From NCBI GenBank assembly GCA_005878835.1, contig VBMV01000065.1, positions 1 to 51,111 on the forward strand: a DNA stretch of 51,111 nucleotides, read 5' to 3'. Shown one piece after another: positions 1 through 8,485 of this stretch. The number at the start of each line of letters is the position of its first letter. Within the stretch, counting starts at the first letter, position 1. Below the pieces are notes generated by a model that had not been told where the DNA came from, ran no database searches, and saw nothing but the letters and a program-made list of their open reading frames with translations. This stretch comes from Gammaproteobacteria bacterium (GTDB lineage Bacteria > Pseudomonadota > Gammaproteobacteria > Steroidobacterales > Steroidobacteraceae). The position numbers were made by a program, and so were the translations under genes.

Positions 1-1424
1 AGCAGGCTCGTCAGGTTGATGAAGTGCAGACCCGAGGGGTCGCGCACGCCGGCGGTGGCAAGATCGAAGGTGCGCTCGATGGAGCCGCTCGCGGGCAGCC
101 CGAGGCCGGCGTACAGCGGGTTGGCGCCGCTGGCATACAGGGGGTCGGACTGGTTGGTGATGCCGTGCAGCGGCAGGTCGACCGCCACCACCACGAAGCC
201 GGCATCCGCAAAGGAATCCGCCACGCCGAACATGTCCTCGCGGTTGCGGGTGATGCCGTGCTGGAAGATCACCAGCGGCCAGCCGGCGGTCGGACTCACC
301 GCGCCGAACGCGGACGCGGCGTTCGGCACGCTGACCAGCACCGGGATCTGCAGGGTCGCGGTCGGCACCGGCAGCGGGTTGAAGCGCGTGACGAAGGTGC
401 TGGTGGCATCCAGAGGGAACGGCGGCGCGTGCCAGTACTCGGTGAGCGGCGCGGCCTTGCTCAGGTAATACGGGACGTTGAGCACGCCCACGTAGAGATC
501 GGCATGGCCGGGCAGACCCAGCCCCAGGGCGGCCGTCGTGAACCCCGGGGGATGCTGCACGCTGATGGTGTGCGCGGTGGCGGTGGCGGAGATCAGCGCC
601 AGCGTATCGACCGTCGACTCAGTCGTGAAGCTGAAGGACAGCACGATGTTGGCGGGATTGAGGTGCAGCGCCTGCGCGATCTGCAGCTGCGCGCCGGTCA
701 GCAGGCAGATGCTGTGCAGCGTCGCGTCGCTGATCGCGCCGCAGGTCGGCAGCGCCGCCTTGATGCTGGCGTAGTCGGTGTCGGGCACCGCGGGGTTGCC
801 GGACGCATCGGTAATGCCATTCATCAGGAACACGAGGTAGCCGGTGCCGGTGGCGCAGTTCGGCCCCAGAAACATGCCGCCGCTGAGGCAGGTGCTAGGC
901 AGCAGCGGATGCAACGGCTTGATCTCCAGAATCGTGGCCCCGACCCCCACCTCCTGCCCGAGTCCGGCGGAGAAGTCCGTGCCGAGCGTGAGCGGGGCTC
1001 CGAGAACTCCGGTGGTGGCCTTGGTCAGGTTGTCGGTGGTGACCGGGACGATGATGATCGAGGCGGCCGTGAAGGAGGCGGGATTCAGCGCGCCGCCGAA
1101 ACGCTCGCGGATCACGGCGGTGGTGGAGAAGCCGTCGAGGGCGTTCACCGCGGCCTGGTTGGGCATGAGCGCATTGGCCGGCTGGATATTCAGCGTGCCA
1201 TCCGTCGAGCCGGCGAAATACAGGTCGGTCGGATAGGGCAGGATCCCGGCCGCCGGGTGAAACAGCGCCGTGTTGCTGGAGGGCTGCGTGACCGGCGTCG
1301 AGCCTCCCGGGTTGCCGTTGAAGCCGGTGAGGCTCTCCGTGCCGACGCTACCGTAACCGCCGCTCGAACAACCGCCCGCGAGCAGCGCAACCCAGACCAT
1401 GCCGGCGGCGATGAGTTTTTTCAT
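1..1424 (-). CDS. Lipase-like alpha/beta-hydrolase lipoprotein (partial, 3' end outside window)
   Basis: The minus-strand frame opens with ATG at 1424 and stays open to the window edge, giving 474 N-terminal residues. It begins MKKLIAAGMVWVALLAGGC, a lipoprotein signal with candidate lipid-anchored Cys19, so an envelope location is likely. The next ~300 residues resemble the N-terminal domain of bacterial virulence-factor-type lipases (Lipase_N). Near residue 400 an alpha/beta-hydrolase core begins, with VIFQHGITRN supplying an oxyanion-type HG motif, then VVVAVDLPLHG. The nucleophile Ser and the rest of the triad would lie beyond position 1 and cannot be seen. A 474-codon open frame on the opposite strand (24-1448) is a GC-rich shadow. 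Substrate unknown; ester or lipid hydrolysis is inferred from family resemblance. Confidence 0.75.
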   Translation of the reverse strand, partial: MKKLIAAGMVWVALLAGGCSSGGYGSVGTESLTGFNGNPGGSTPVTQPSSNTALFHPAAGILPYPTDLYFAGSTDGTLNIQPANALMPNQAAVNALDGFSTTAVIRERFGGALNPASFTAASIIIVPVTTDNLTKATTGVLGAPLTLGTDFSAGLGQEVGVGATILEIKPLHPLLPSTCLSGGMFLGPNCATGTGYLVFLMNGITDASGNPAVPDTDYASIKAALPTCGAISDATLHSICLLTGAQLQIAQALHLNPANIVLSFSFTTESTVDTLALISATATAHTISVQHPPGFTTAALGLGLPGHADLYVGVLNVPYYLSKAAPLTEYWHAPPFPLDATSTFVTRFNPLPVPTATLQIPVLVSVPNAASAFGAVSPTAGWPLVIFQHGITRNREDMFGVADSFADAGFVVVAVDLPLHGITNQSDPLYASGANPLYAGLGLPASGSIERTFDLATAGVRDPSGLHFINLTSL

Positions 1425-1505
1425 GTCCCTCCCGCCGGTGCTGTTTGAGCGTGGACGAGGCGAGCTAGGGTACGCTTGCGGCAAGAACAGTGGCAAGGTG
1501 CGGCC

Positions 1506-2090
1506 ATGTCCGCTGGCAAGTCAGGCAGCCGCGCAGCCGTCGCGGTGAAGCGCGCCGGCCGGGCGCGCGTTGTGCGCATCATCGGGGGAACGTGGCGTGG
1601 CAGAAAGGTGCGCTTCCCGGTCTTCAACTGGCTGGGGACGCGCACGCCCGGAGCGCGTGCGCTCGACCTGTTCGCCGGCAGCGGGGCGCTCGGGCTCGAG
1701 GCGCTGTCGCGCGGCGCATCCCATGTGACCTTCGTCGAGCAGGATGAGGCGGCCGTGCGCGAGCTGCGCGCGCGGCTCGCCGAATGGCAGGCGGGCGATG
1801 CGCGCGTGGTGCGCGCGGACGCCCTGCGCTACCTCGCCGGCGAGGCGCGGCCCTTCGACCTGGTGTTCCTGGATCCGCCGTTCGCCTCCGAGCTGCTGGG
1901 CGAGGCGGCGCGGCTGCTCGAGGAGCGCCACTGGCTCAAGCCCGGGGCGCTGATTTATGTGGAGTGCGCGGCCCGCGCCGGCCTGCCACTGCTGCCCGCG
2001 CCGTGGCGCGCGCTCAGGGCGAAGCAGGCCGGCGAGGTCGGTTATCATCTGTTTGCGCACACTGCGCCTGTGGCAGCCGACACCGTATGA
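1506..2090 (+). CDS. rsmD: 16S rRNA (guanine966-N2)-methyltransferase RsmD, apparently with an internal deletion
   Basis: RsmD methylates G966 of 16S rRNA using SAM. The N-terminal [12 protein letters not shown], the SAM-binding [18 protein letters not shown] and the catalytic DPPF motif are all present. The ATG at 1506 is preferred over 1476 because AAGGTG lies just upstream and homologues start close to RIIGG. The protein is 194 aa. RGRKVRFP runs directly into [11 protein letters not shown]. In family members this junction holds about 15 more residues, including the conserved RPTxDRVRET segment, so an in-frame loss of about 45 bp is inferred. The stop overlaps the coaD start (ATGA at 2087), as expected for the rsmD-coaD pair. 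Activity is uncertain. Confidence 0.9.
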   Translation: MSAGKSGSRAAVAVKRAGRARVVRIIGGTWRGRKVRFPVFNWLGTRTPGARALDLFAGSGALGLEALSRGASHVTFVEQDEAAVRELRARLAEWQAGDARVVRADALRYLAGEARPFDLVFLDPPFASELLGEAARLLEERHWLKPGALIYVECAARAGLPLLPAPWRALRAKQAGEVGYHLFAHTAPVAADTV

Positions 2091-2569
2091 AACGCAACGC
2101 CGTCTATCCGGGCACCTTCGATCCCATCACCAACGGCCACCACGACCTGGTGCGGCGCGCGGCCGGCATTTTCGACCACGTGATCGTCGCGATCGCGGCC
2201 AACACCCACAAGACACCGATGTTCCCGCTGGAGAAGCGCGTCGAGCTGGCGCGCGGCGTGCTGAGCGACCTCACGAACGTGGAGGTGCTGGGCTACTCGG
2301 GACTCACGGTCGATTTTGCGCGCCAGCACCACGGCACGGTGATCGTGCGCGGCTTGCGGGCGGTGTCGGATTTCGAGTTCGAGTTTCAGCTCGCCAACAT
2401 GTCGCGTGCCCTCGACCGCAACTTCGAGACCGTGTTCCTGACGCCGCAGGAACACTTCACCTTCATCTCCTCGACCCTGGTGCGCGAGATCGCGGTGCTG
2501 GGCGGGGACGTGAGTCAGTTCGTCCATCCGATCGTGGAGGCCGAGCTGAAGAAACAGCGGCGCCCTTGA
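2087..2569 (+). CDS. coaD: Phosphopantetheine adenylyltransferase
   Basis: CoaD transfers AMP from ATP to 4'-phosphopantetheine, the penultimate step of coenzyme A synthesis, in the cytosol. The 160-aa product matches the usual length of about 160. It starts [18 protein letters not shown], carrying the nucleotidyltransferase (T/H)xGH motif at about residues 15-18. Near residue 130 it has the second ATP-binding signature ISSTLVRE. The ATG is embedded in the rsmD stop (ATGA), indicating translational coupling. coaBC, two steps earlier in the same pathway, lies at 6721, as in other gammaproteobacteria where these genes sit near each other. Confidence 0.96.
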   Translation: MKRNAVYPGTFDPITNGHHDLVRRAAGIFDHVIVAIAANTHKTPMFPLEKRVELARGVLSDLTNVEVLGYSGLTVDFARQHHGTVIVRGLRAVSDFEFEFQLANMSRALDRNFETVFLTPQEHFTFISSTLVREIAVLGGDVSQFVHPIVEAELKKQRRP

Positions 2570-2991
2570 GGAGCGCAGCCACGCTCGCCTGCGCGGATCG
2601 CGCCCCGCGCCACCAGCTCGAGGGTGCCTGGGTGCCGATCGCGGCCAGCGTCGCCGGCAGCCGCCTGGCGGTGGGTGAACTGCGGGTGCGGTATCTGCTG
2701 CTCGAGGCGGGTGGCTACAGCATCATCGATCGCAGCAACCACGTGGTCGACGGCGGCCGCTATCTGGTGAACGAGGAGCTGAGCCCTGCGACCATGGACA
2801 TCGTCGGGGGCAGCGGACCGCACGCCGGGCGCACGATGCGCGCGATCTACGAGTTGCGCGGCGATGAGCTCACCGTGTGCTATGACCTGGAAGGCGGGGA
2901 ACGCCCGGCTAACCTGCAGCCGCAGCAGGATCGGCTGCTGCTGCGCATCACCTACAGCCGCGCCGCTATTCTGTTTTCCCAGCTTTCCTGA
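2566..2991 (+). CDS. Small TIGR03067-like protein of unknown function
   Basis: The open frame follows coaD without a gap. A TTG at 2566 overlaps the coaD stop (TTGA), mirroring the TTGA junction proposed for dut at 7941, so I choose it; a GTG near 2630 is an alternative. The ~141-aa product has [17 protein letters not shown] near residue 17, then regular beta strands and [14 protein letters not shown]. This resembles the TIGR03067 family (pattern LxGxWxxxxxxxxGxxL), a lipocalin-like fold of unknown function. The first 15 residues are not a convincing signal peptide. Its 3' end overlaps the convergent alkA-like gene by 26 bp. Existence is fairly sure; the start is uncertain. Confidence 0.6.
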   Translation: MRSAATLACADRAPRHQLEGAWVPIAASVAGSRLAVGELRVRYLLLEAGGYSIIDRSNHVVDGGRYLVNEELSPATMDIVGGSGPHAGRTMRAIYELRGDELTVCYDLEGGERPANLQPQQDRLLLRITYSRAAILFSQLS

Positions 2992-3802
2992 GCCGGCCGC
3001 GTGCCGCGGAGCGTGGAGTGCGCGCGCCTGCAGGCGAGGCGCGACGTGCTCGCACCTTCCGTGCGCGCACCGCCGCCCGCCCGCGCGGCTTGCCGCGCCC
3101 AGGTCCGGCCGCCCCGCGGCGCGCCGCGCGGCGCAGCCTCTTCACGCGCGGCAGGCGGATGCGCTCCGCTGGCGATGGCAGGGTGCCGGCGCGCTTCAGT
3201 TCCAGCGCCCGCCACAGATACCAGGCGGCGGTGGTCCTGAACGGCTTCCAGCGCTCGCCCCAGGCGGCGAGCGCCCTGGGGTGCGGCATGCGGCCGAGGC
3301 CATACGCGGCGCGAAACCCGGCGCGCACCCCGAAGTCATCGACCGGCAGCACATCCGGGCGCCCGAGCTGGAACATCAGCAGCATTTCCACCGTCCAGCG
3401 GCCGATGCCGCGCACCTGCGTGAGACGCGCAATGATCTGCTCGTCGGACAGCTGCATGAGCGCGGCTCCATCGGGGACCACCGCGGCGAGGGTCTTCGCG
3501 GCGAGATCCTTGAGGGCGGCGACCTTGGCGAAGGAGAAGCCGGCGGCGCGCAGCCTCTCCACCGGGGCCTCCAGCACCTGATGCGGTGTTGGAAACGTGC
3601 CCTGCCCGCAGGAGTCGACGAGGCGCTTCAGGATGGTGTTGGCGGCGGTGCCGTTCAGCTGCTGGTGAGCGATCGCCTGGGCGAGCACCTGGAAGGGGTG
3701 GCAGTCCTCGGGCGCGGCGAGCTTGCACGGCCCCACGGCGCGGATCAGGCCCCCGAGCACCGCATCCGCCCTGGACAGGTGCGCGAGAGTCTCCTGGCTC
3801 AT
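2966..3802 (-). CDS. DNA-3-methyladenine glycosylase II (AlkA-type HhH-GPD)
   Basis: The protein is predicted to excise alkylated purines by cleaving the N-glycosidic bond. The core shows AIAHQQLNGTAA (about 43-54), the helix-hairpin-helix VRGIGRWTVEM (about 130-140) and the catalytic-Asp segment PVDDFGVR (D155/D156). ATG 3802 is chosen because it lies 5 nt after the mutM stop; ATG 3829 would overlap mutM. From the chosen start the product is 278 aa. Its last ~70 residues form an Arg/Ala/Pro-rich basic tail, possibly for nonspecific DNA binding. It is last in the rpmB-rpmG-mutM operon, pairing two base-excision-repair glycosylases. Confidence 0.85.
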   Translation of the reverse strand: MSQETLAHLSRADAVLGGLIRAVGPCKLAAPEDCHPFQVLAQAIAHQQLNGTAANTILKRLVDSCGQGTFPTPHQVLEAPVERLRAAGFSFAKVAALKDLAAKTLAAVVPDGAALMQLSDEQIIARLTQVRGIGRWTVEMLLMFQLGRPDVLPVDDFGVRAGFRAAYGLGRMPHPRALAAWGERWKPFRTTAAWYLWRALELKRAGTLPSPAERIRLPRVKRLRRAARRGAAGPGRGKPRGRAAVRARKVRARRASPAGARTPRSAARGRLRKAGKTE

Positions 3803-3807
3803 GCGGC

Positions 3808-4623
3808 TCACTTCTGGCACGACGGACAATAGTACGTGGAGCGCTGCCCCTGAGACACCGCCCGCACCGGGGTGCCGCAGCGGCGGCAGGGCCTGCCCCG
3901 GCGCTCATACACATACAGGCGCTGGCGGAAGTAGCCCGGCGCGCCATCCGCGCCCAGGTAGTCGCGCAGCGTCGTGCCGCCGGCGCGGATCGCCTGCGCC
4001 AGCACCGCGCGCACCCCGCGCACCAGCCGCGCGGCCTCCGCGCGCGTCAGGGTTTTCGCCCGGCGCTGCGGCCTGATGCGCGCGCGGAACAGGGCCTCGC
4101 TCGCGTAGATATTGCCCACGCCGACCACCAGGCGGCTGTTCATGAGCAGCTGCTTGATGGCCACGCGGCGCCGCCGGGTCGTGCGCCACAGGTAGTTCGC
4201 ATCGAAGGCGGCCGTGAGCGGCTCGGGCGCGAGAGCGGCCAGCAGCGGGTGCCGCCGCGGGTCCTCGCAGGTGTAGAGCAGGCTGCCGAAACGGCGCGGG
4301 TCGTTGAAGCGCAGCGCGAGCCCCGAATCGAGCACCAGGTCGAAATGGTCGTGACTCACCCGCGGCGCCTGCGCAGGCACGACGCGCAGATTGCCGGACA
4401 TCCCCAGGTGCAAGAGCAGGGTGCCGGACTCGAGCTCGAGCAGCAGGTACTTGGCGCGCCGGCCGGTGCGCACGATGCGCTGGCCGGCCACCTTGGCAGG
4501 CAGGTCGCGCGGCACCGGCCAGCGCAGCCGCGGCTCGTAGACCTCGAGCGCGACGATGCGGCGCCGCAGCGCGTAGGGCCTCAGGCCCCGGCGCGTCGTT
4601 TCGACTTCAGGCAGCTCGGGCAA
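3808..4623 (-). CDS. mutM: Formamidopyrimidine-DNA glycosylase (Fpg/MutM)
   Basis: This bifunctional glycosylase/AP lyase removes 8-oxoguanine and formamidopyrimidines. At 271 aa it is essentially the standard length. It begins MPELPEVETTRRGL, giving the catalytic N-terminal Pro2 and Glu3, and the conserved Lys lies at residue 58 (RRAKYL). The H2TH region is around NSRLVVGVGNIYASEALF. The C-terminal zinc finger has Cys246, Cys249, Cys266 and Cys269 in a CxxC-x16-CxxC arrangement. It lies 19 nt after rpmG and 5 nt before the alkA-like gene on the same strand, matching the gammaproteobacterial rpmB-rpmG-mutM order. Confidence 0.97.
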   Translation of the reverse strand: MPELPEVETTRRGLRPYALRRRIVALEVYEPRLRWPVPRDLPAKVAGQRIVRTGRRAKYLLLELESGTLLLHLGMSGNLRVVPAQAPRVSHDHFDLVLDSGLALRFNDPRRFGSLLYTCEDPRRHPLLAALAPEPLTAAFDANYLWRTTRRRRVAIKQLLMNSRLVVGVGNIYASEALFRARIRPQRRAKTLTRAEAARLVRGVRAVLAQAIRAGGTTLRDYLGADGAPGYFRQRLYVYERRGRPCRRCGTPVRAVSQGQRSTYYCPSCQK

Positions 4624-4642
4624 GCGCTGGGTGAGCGCACCG

Positions 4643-4798
4643 TTACTTGATCTTCGACTCTTTGTAGGCGACGTGCTTGCGCGCCACGGGGTCGAACTTG
4701 CGCACTTCCAGCTTGTCCGGGTGCAGGCGCTTGTTCTTGGTCGTCACGTAGAAGTGGCCGGTTCCGGCCGAGGACAGCAGCTTGATCTTCTCGCGCAT
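4643..4798 (-). CDS. rpmG: 50S ribosomal protein L33
   Basis: This 51-aa basic protein begins [17 protein letters not shown] and contains TTKNKR and a [10 protein letters not shown] segment, the typical L33 pattern. It is a structural component of the large ribosomal subunit. There is no zinc-binding CxxC pair, so it is the zinc-free type. It starts 17 nt after rpmB and ends 19 nt before mutM. The three are probably transcribed together from the promoter at 5119-5147. Confidence 0.97.
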   Translation of the reverse strand: MREKIKLLSSAGTGHFYVTTKNKRLHPDKLEVRKFDPVARKHVAYKESKIK

Positions 4799-4815
4799 GG
4801 TGGCTCCTATGCCGC

Positions 4816-5052
4816 CTAGAGCCTGTGGCCCTGGGCGCGCAGCTCGGCGAGGACCTTGTCGATGCCGCGCTTCTCGACGGTGCGCATGCCGCTGGTGGTC
4901 AGCCGCAGGCTCACCCAGCGCTTCTCCGTCTCGACCCAGAAGCGCTGCGTGTGCAGGTTGGGCAGAAACCTCCGGCGCTTCTTGTTGTTGGCGTGGGAGA
5001 CTCGGTTCCCCACCCCCGGCTTCTTGCCGGTGACCTCGCAAACGCGGGACAT
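4816..5052 (-). CDS. rpmB: 50S ribosomal protein L28
   Basis: The 78-aa product starts [20 protein letters not shown], the classic L28 N-terminus, followed by [12 protein letters not shown] and [13 protein letters not shown]. The frame is open further upstream, but ATG 5052 gives the family start. L28 is a large-subunit protein needed for assembly. It is the first gene of the rpmB-rpmG-mutM-alkA-like operon, read from a well-spaced sigma-70 promoter about 65 nt upstream. Confidence 0.97.
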   Translation of the reverse strand: MSRVCEVTGKKPGVGNRVSHANNKKRRRFLPNLHTQRFWVETEKRWVSLRLTTSGMRTVEKRGIDKVLAELRAQGHRL

Positions 5053-5118
5053 ACGCTTACCTTGAGGGATTTCAGTGGCTTGGAATCGAGGAGCGGACCC
5101 TCGTTTCCCGGGCCGGGC

Positions 5119-5147
5119 TTTATACCAGCCCGGAGGCGCGATCACAA
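5119..5147 (-). promoter_or_regulatory. Sigma-70 promoter of the rpmB operon, -10 inside an inverted repeat
   Basis: Reading the minus strand, TTGTGA (5147-5142) is followed by exactly 17 nt and TATAAA (5124-5119). The -10 box lies within a 7-bp inverted repeat, CCGGGCT (5113-5119) and AGCCCGG (5127-5133), with a 7-nt centre. No gene occupies the rest of the 5053-5275 gap. Confidence 0.65.
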
Positions 5148-5275
5148 GCCAAGCCGGTTTGCAGGTGGGGCATGAGCAGCGTACGCTCGCGCGCGCCCGA
5201 GGCCGGCCGGAGCTGCTCCCCCGGCTCGCGGTACAACACCAACAACCGCAATCCAATTACCTTTGGGAGAACTAC

Positions 5276-5725
5276 ATGAAGCTCATGAGGCGAGTTTTCT
5301 GCGTCGCCGGCGCTCTACTGTCCCTCACCGGTGTGGCCACCACCGCCCTCGCCGACGGCCGCGACTACAACGACGGCCCGGTCATCAATGTCGCGGCGAT
5401 CCGTACCGTCGACGGGCATTTCGACGATTACATGCACTGGCTCGCGACGGGCTTCAAAAAGGAATCGGAGGCCTCGAAGGCCGCCGGACTCATCCTCAGT
5501 TACCGCGTGATGGTGGTCGAGGCGCGGGGCCCGAACGACCCGGATATCTATCTGGTCACCGAATACAAGAACTGGGCTGCTCTCGATCACCTCGGCGGCA
5601 AGCTCGATGCGGTCGCAGCCAAGGTCCAGGGGTCGGTCGATAAAGCCAATCAGGCCCAGGCGGATCGCGCCAAGATCCGCACCGTGCTCGGCTCGCAGAC
5701 GATGCAGGAGGCGCTGCTGAAGTAA
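5276..5725 (+). CDS. Small exported protein of unknown function
   Basis: The 149-aa product starts MKLMRRVFCVAGALLSLTGV and has a probable cleavage site after TTALA, so it should reach the periplasm. GGGAGA upstream of ATG 5276 supports the start. The mature part (about 120 aa) alternates strands and helices: VINVAAIRTVDGHFDDYM, then ILSYRVMVVEARGPNDPD, then YLVTEYKNWAALD. This is suggestive of a dimeric alpha-beta-barrel (ABM-like) fold, but I cannot assign a family. No recognisable catalytic motif is visible. It stands alone between the divergent rpmB operon and convergent radC. Function unknown. Confidence 0.75.
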   Translation: MKLMRRVFCVAGALLSLTGVATTALADGRDYNDGPVINVAAIRTVDGHFDDYMHWLATGFKKESEASKAAGLILSYRVMVVEARGPNDPDIYLVTEYKNWAALDHLGGKLDAVAAKVQGSVDKANQAQADRAKIRTVLGSQTMQEALLK

Positions 5726-5877
5726 CAGGCGGGCACGCCGGCGGTGGCGCATGACGGCCGCCCGCCGGCCTTGCCCGGCGGCATGCTCGTGAGTCCGCGA
5801 ATCGTCCTACTGCGGGTGATACTTCCGGTACGCGGGAAGGTCCTTGAACAGGTCGCTGCGAGCCTGTGCCTCACCCG

Positions 5878-6552
5878 TCAGATGAGCCCGTGCTCGGAGA
5901 AGGAAAAGCACAGTCCGTCGCCGATGATGAAGTGATCGAGCACGCGGATGTCCACCAGGCCGAGGGCCTCCTTGAGCCGCCGCGTGATGAGCTCGTCCGC
6001 CTGGCTCGGCTCGAGCACTCCGGAGGGGTGGTTATGCGCGAAGATGACCGCCGCCGCATTGTGCACCAGCGTCTGGCGCAGCACCTCCCGGGGATGCACT
6101 CCGGCGCGGTCGATGGTGCCGCGAAACAACTCCTCGAAGGCGATGAGCCGGTGGCGGTTGTCGAGGTACAGGCAGCAGAAGACTTCGTACGGCCGGTCAC
6201 GCAGCTGGGCCAGGAGGAAGGTGCGCGTCGCTTCGGGGGCCGCGAGCGTCGGTCCGATGCGCAGCGCCTCGCGAAAATGCCGCCGCGCCAGCTCCACCGC
6301 CGCCTTGAGGATCGCGTAGCGCGCCGGCCCGATGCCCGCCTGGGCGAGGCAGCGCTGCGCTTCCGCGTTCAAGAGCTCGCGCAACGAGCCAAAGTCCGCG
6401 ATCAGGCTGCGCGCCAGCTCGACCGCGCTGCGCCCCGGGGTTCCGGAGCCAAGCAGCAGCGCGACGAGCTCGGCATCCGAGAGCGCGTGCGCGCCGCGCT
6501 CGAGCAGCTTCTCCCTCGGCCGCTCCCGGCCGGGCCAGTGCCGGATGCTCAT
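5878..6552 (-). CDS. radC: RadC-family JAB-domain protein
   Basis: The 224-aa protein has the usual RadC layout. An N-terminal helix-hairpin-helix-like region contains HALSDAELVALLLGSGTPG and GIGPARYAILKAA. A C-terminal JAB/MPN domain carries the metal-binding signature AHNHPSGVLEPSQAD. The family was once linked to DNA repair, but its biochemical role is unsettled. It starts at 6552 and diverges from coaBC, the usual gammaproteobacterial neighbour. The length is normal and the zinc-ligand residues (HxH...D) are intact. Confidence 0.95.
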   Translation of the reverse strand: MSIRHWPGRERPREKLLERGAHALSDAELVALLLGSGTPGRSAVELARSLIADFGSLRELLNAEAQRCLAQAGIGPARYAILKAAVELARRHFREALRIGPTLAAPEATRTFLLAQLRDRPYEVFCCLYLDNRHRLIAFEELFRGTIDRAGVHPREVLRQTLVHNAAAVIFAHNHPSGVLEPSQADELITRRLKEALGLVDIRVLDHFIIGDGLCFSFSEHGLI

Positions 6553-6720
6553 TACCTTCAGTTCTAACGACCGTGGGCCGCCAGTCTAAGGAGCCGCCGC
6601 CACGGGGCGGGAGGGGGAGAAAGCGCCCGAAGTGGCGCAATTGCCCACTATTCGCGCGCTGGTGTGCGCGTTCCGGCAGGCGCGGTGCGATAATTGCCTC
6701 CGCGGCGAAGCGGATTTCCC

Positions 6721-7944
6721 ATGCAAGGCAAACGCATTCTTCTTGGCGTCACCGGCGGCATCGCCGCCTACAAGAGTCCGGACCTCGTGCGGCGCCTGCG
6801 CGAGCGCGGCGCGGAAGTGCAGGTGGTGATGACCGCCGGGGCGCGCGAGTTCGTGACGCCGACCACCTTCCAGGCGGTCTCCGGGCGTACGGTACGCAGC
6901 GACCTGTGGGATGCGGCCGCGGAGGCCGCCATGGGCCACATCGAGCTCGCGCGCTGGGCGCACGCGGTGCTGATCGCGCCCGCGAGCGCGGATTTTCTCG
7001 CCCGCCTCGCCACGGGGCAGGCGGATGACCTGCTGGCGACGCTGTGTCTCGCGACCGAGGCGCCGATCGCGGTGGCGCCGGCCATGAACCACATCATGTG
7101 GGCCAATGCCGCCACGCGCGCCAACATCGGCACGCTCACACAGCGCGGCGTGCAGGTCTTCGGGCCGGCGGAAGGCGATCAGGCGTGCGGCGAGATCGGC
7201 GAGGGCCGCATGCTCGAGCCGCTCGAGCTCGCCGAGCGTGTGGGCGCGCTGTTCTCCGGCAGCGGTGCGCTCGCCGGCAGGCGCGTACTCATCACCGCCG
7301 GCCCCACGCGCGAGCGCATCGACCCGGTGCGTTTCATCAGCAACCGCAGCTCCGGCAAGATGGGCTTCGCGGTCGCGCAGGCGGCGCACGAGGCGGGCGC
7401 TGCGGTGGTGCTGGTCGCGGGGCCCGTGAGCCTGCCGACACCCGCCGGCGTGAGGCGCGTGGATGTCGAGAGCGCCGCCGACATGCTGGCCGCGGTGCTC
7501 GGCGAGCTGCCCGGAACCGACGTCTTCATCTCCACCGCCGCGGTCGCGGACTACCGCCCGACGCGCGCCGCCGAGCACAAGATCAAGAAGACCGGCGAAA
7601 CCATGGAGCTGGCGATGCAGCGCACCACGGACGTGCTCGCCACCGTGGCGACCCGGGCCGACCGGCCGTTCGTGGTGGGGTTCGCCGCCGAGACCGAAGC
7701 GGTGGAGCAGAACGCGCGCACCAAGCTCATGAAGAAGAATCTGGACATGATCGCGGCCAACGAAGTCGGCCACGACAAGGCCTTCGACTGCGAGGACAAC
7801 CAGCTGATCGTGTTGTCCCGCAACGGGCGTCACGAGCTCGGCCGGGCCGGCAAGCTCACGCTCGCCCGTGGGCTCGTCAGCCTGATCGCCGAAGATCTCG
7901 CGGCGCGCGCCGGCGCCCGCACGCGCGGCACGGCGCGCGCTTGA
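6721..7944 (+). CDS. coaBC: Bifunctional phosphopantothenoylcysteine decarboxylase / phosphopantothenate-cysteine ligase
   Basis: This cytosolic enzyme performs two successive CoA-synthesis steps: CTP-dependent ligation of Cys to phosphopantothenate, then FMN-dependent decarboxylation. The 407-aa protein has the N-terminal flavoprotein domain, with [23 protein letters not shown] with the catalytic His, APAMN, and the flexible-loop Cys in [12 protein letters not shown]. The C-terminal synthetase domain has [19 protein letters not shown] and the Lys motif KIKKTGE. ATG 6721 is used because the family starts at the beta strand [10 protein letters not shown]. Its stop overlaps the proposed TTG start of dut. 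Confidence 0.97.
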   Translation: MQGKRILLGVTGGIAAYKSPDLVRRLRERGAEVQVVMTAGAREFVTPTTFQAVSGRTVRSDLWDAAAEAAMGHIELARWAHAVLIAPASADFLARLATGQADDLLATLCLATEAPIAVAPAMNHIMWANAATRANIGTLTQRGVQVFGPAEGDQACGEIGEGRMLEPLELAERVGALFSGSGALAGRRVLITAGPTRERIDPVRFISNRSSGKMGFAVAQAAHEAGAAVVLVAGPVSLPTPAGVRRVDVESAADMLAAVLGELPGTDVFISTAAVADYRPTRAAEHKIKKTGETMELAMQRTTDVLATVATRADRPFVVGFAAETEAVEQNARTKLMKKNLDMIAANEVGHDKAFDCEDNQLIVLSRNGRHELGRAGKLTLARGLVSLIAEDLAARAGARTRGTARA

Positions 7945-8417
7945 GCACCCGCTCCGCCGCACCCCGCGCGCTCAAGGTGCGCATCCTGGATGCGCGCATG
8001 GGCACGGAATTCCCGCTCCCGGCCTACGCCACCGGGGGTTCCGCGGGCCTCGATCTGCGCGCCTGCCTCGCCGCCCCCCTGGTGCTCGAGGCCGGCCGGG
8101 CCGAGCTGATCCCCACCGGGATCGCCATCCACGTGGACGATCCGGCACTCGCCGCTCTCATCCTGCCGCGATCGGGACTGGGTCATAAGCACGGCATCGT
8201 GCTCGGCAACCTGGTGGGCCTGATCGACTCGGACTACCAGGGGCAGCTGATGGTGTCGTGTTGGAACCGCGGCGCGCAGCCGTTCACCATCCGGCCCGGC
8301 GAGCGCATTGCGCAACTGGTCGTGGTGCCGGTGGTGCAGGTGGAGCTGGAGGTCGTGGCGGACTTCGCTGCGTCGGCGCGCGGGGCGGGCGGCTTCGGTC
8401 ACTCCGGGCAGCGCTGA
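7941..8417 (+). CDS. dut: Deoxyuridine 5'-triphosphate nucleotidohydrolase (dUTPase)
   Basis: dUTPase hydrolyses dUTP to dUMP and pyrophosphate, preventing uracil incorporation and supplying thymidylate synthesis. All five trimeric-dUTPase motifs are visible in order: [39 protein letters not shown] and [11 protein letters not shown]. No ATG is suitably placed. TTG 7941, overlapping the coaBC stop (TTGA), gives 158 aa, close to the usual ~151. The coaBC-dut order is conserved in gammaproteobacteria. The slmA gene that follows dut in enterobacteria is absent. Confidence 0.95.
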   Translation: MSTRSAAPRALKVRILDARMGTEFPLPAYATGGSAGLDLRACLAAPLVLEAGRAELIPTGIAIHVDDPALAALILPRSGLGHKHGIVLGNLVGLIDSDYQGQLMVSCWNRGAQPFTIRPGERIAQLVVVPVVQVELEVVADFAASARGAGGFGHSGQR

Positions 8418-8485
8418 AAGCGATCGAGGTTCAAGGTCAACGGCGGGCGCAGGGCGACGTTTTCGGGCAGGGCAGGGAGGCTCCC

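Noticed and set aside
24-1448. 474-codon plus-strand open frame
   Set aside because: Its product is Arg/Gly/His-rich without any domain. The minus strand encodes a coherent lipoprotein-hydrolase over the same stretch.
5762-5781. Hairpin CCGCCGG-N6-CCGGCGG after the small exported protein gene
   Set aside because: No T-rich tail and GC-rich surroundings; not enough to call a terminator, though it sits between convergent genes.
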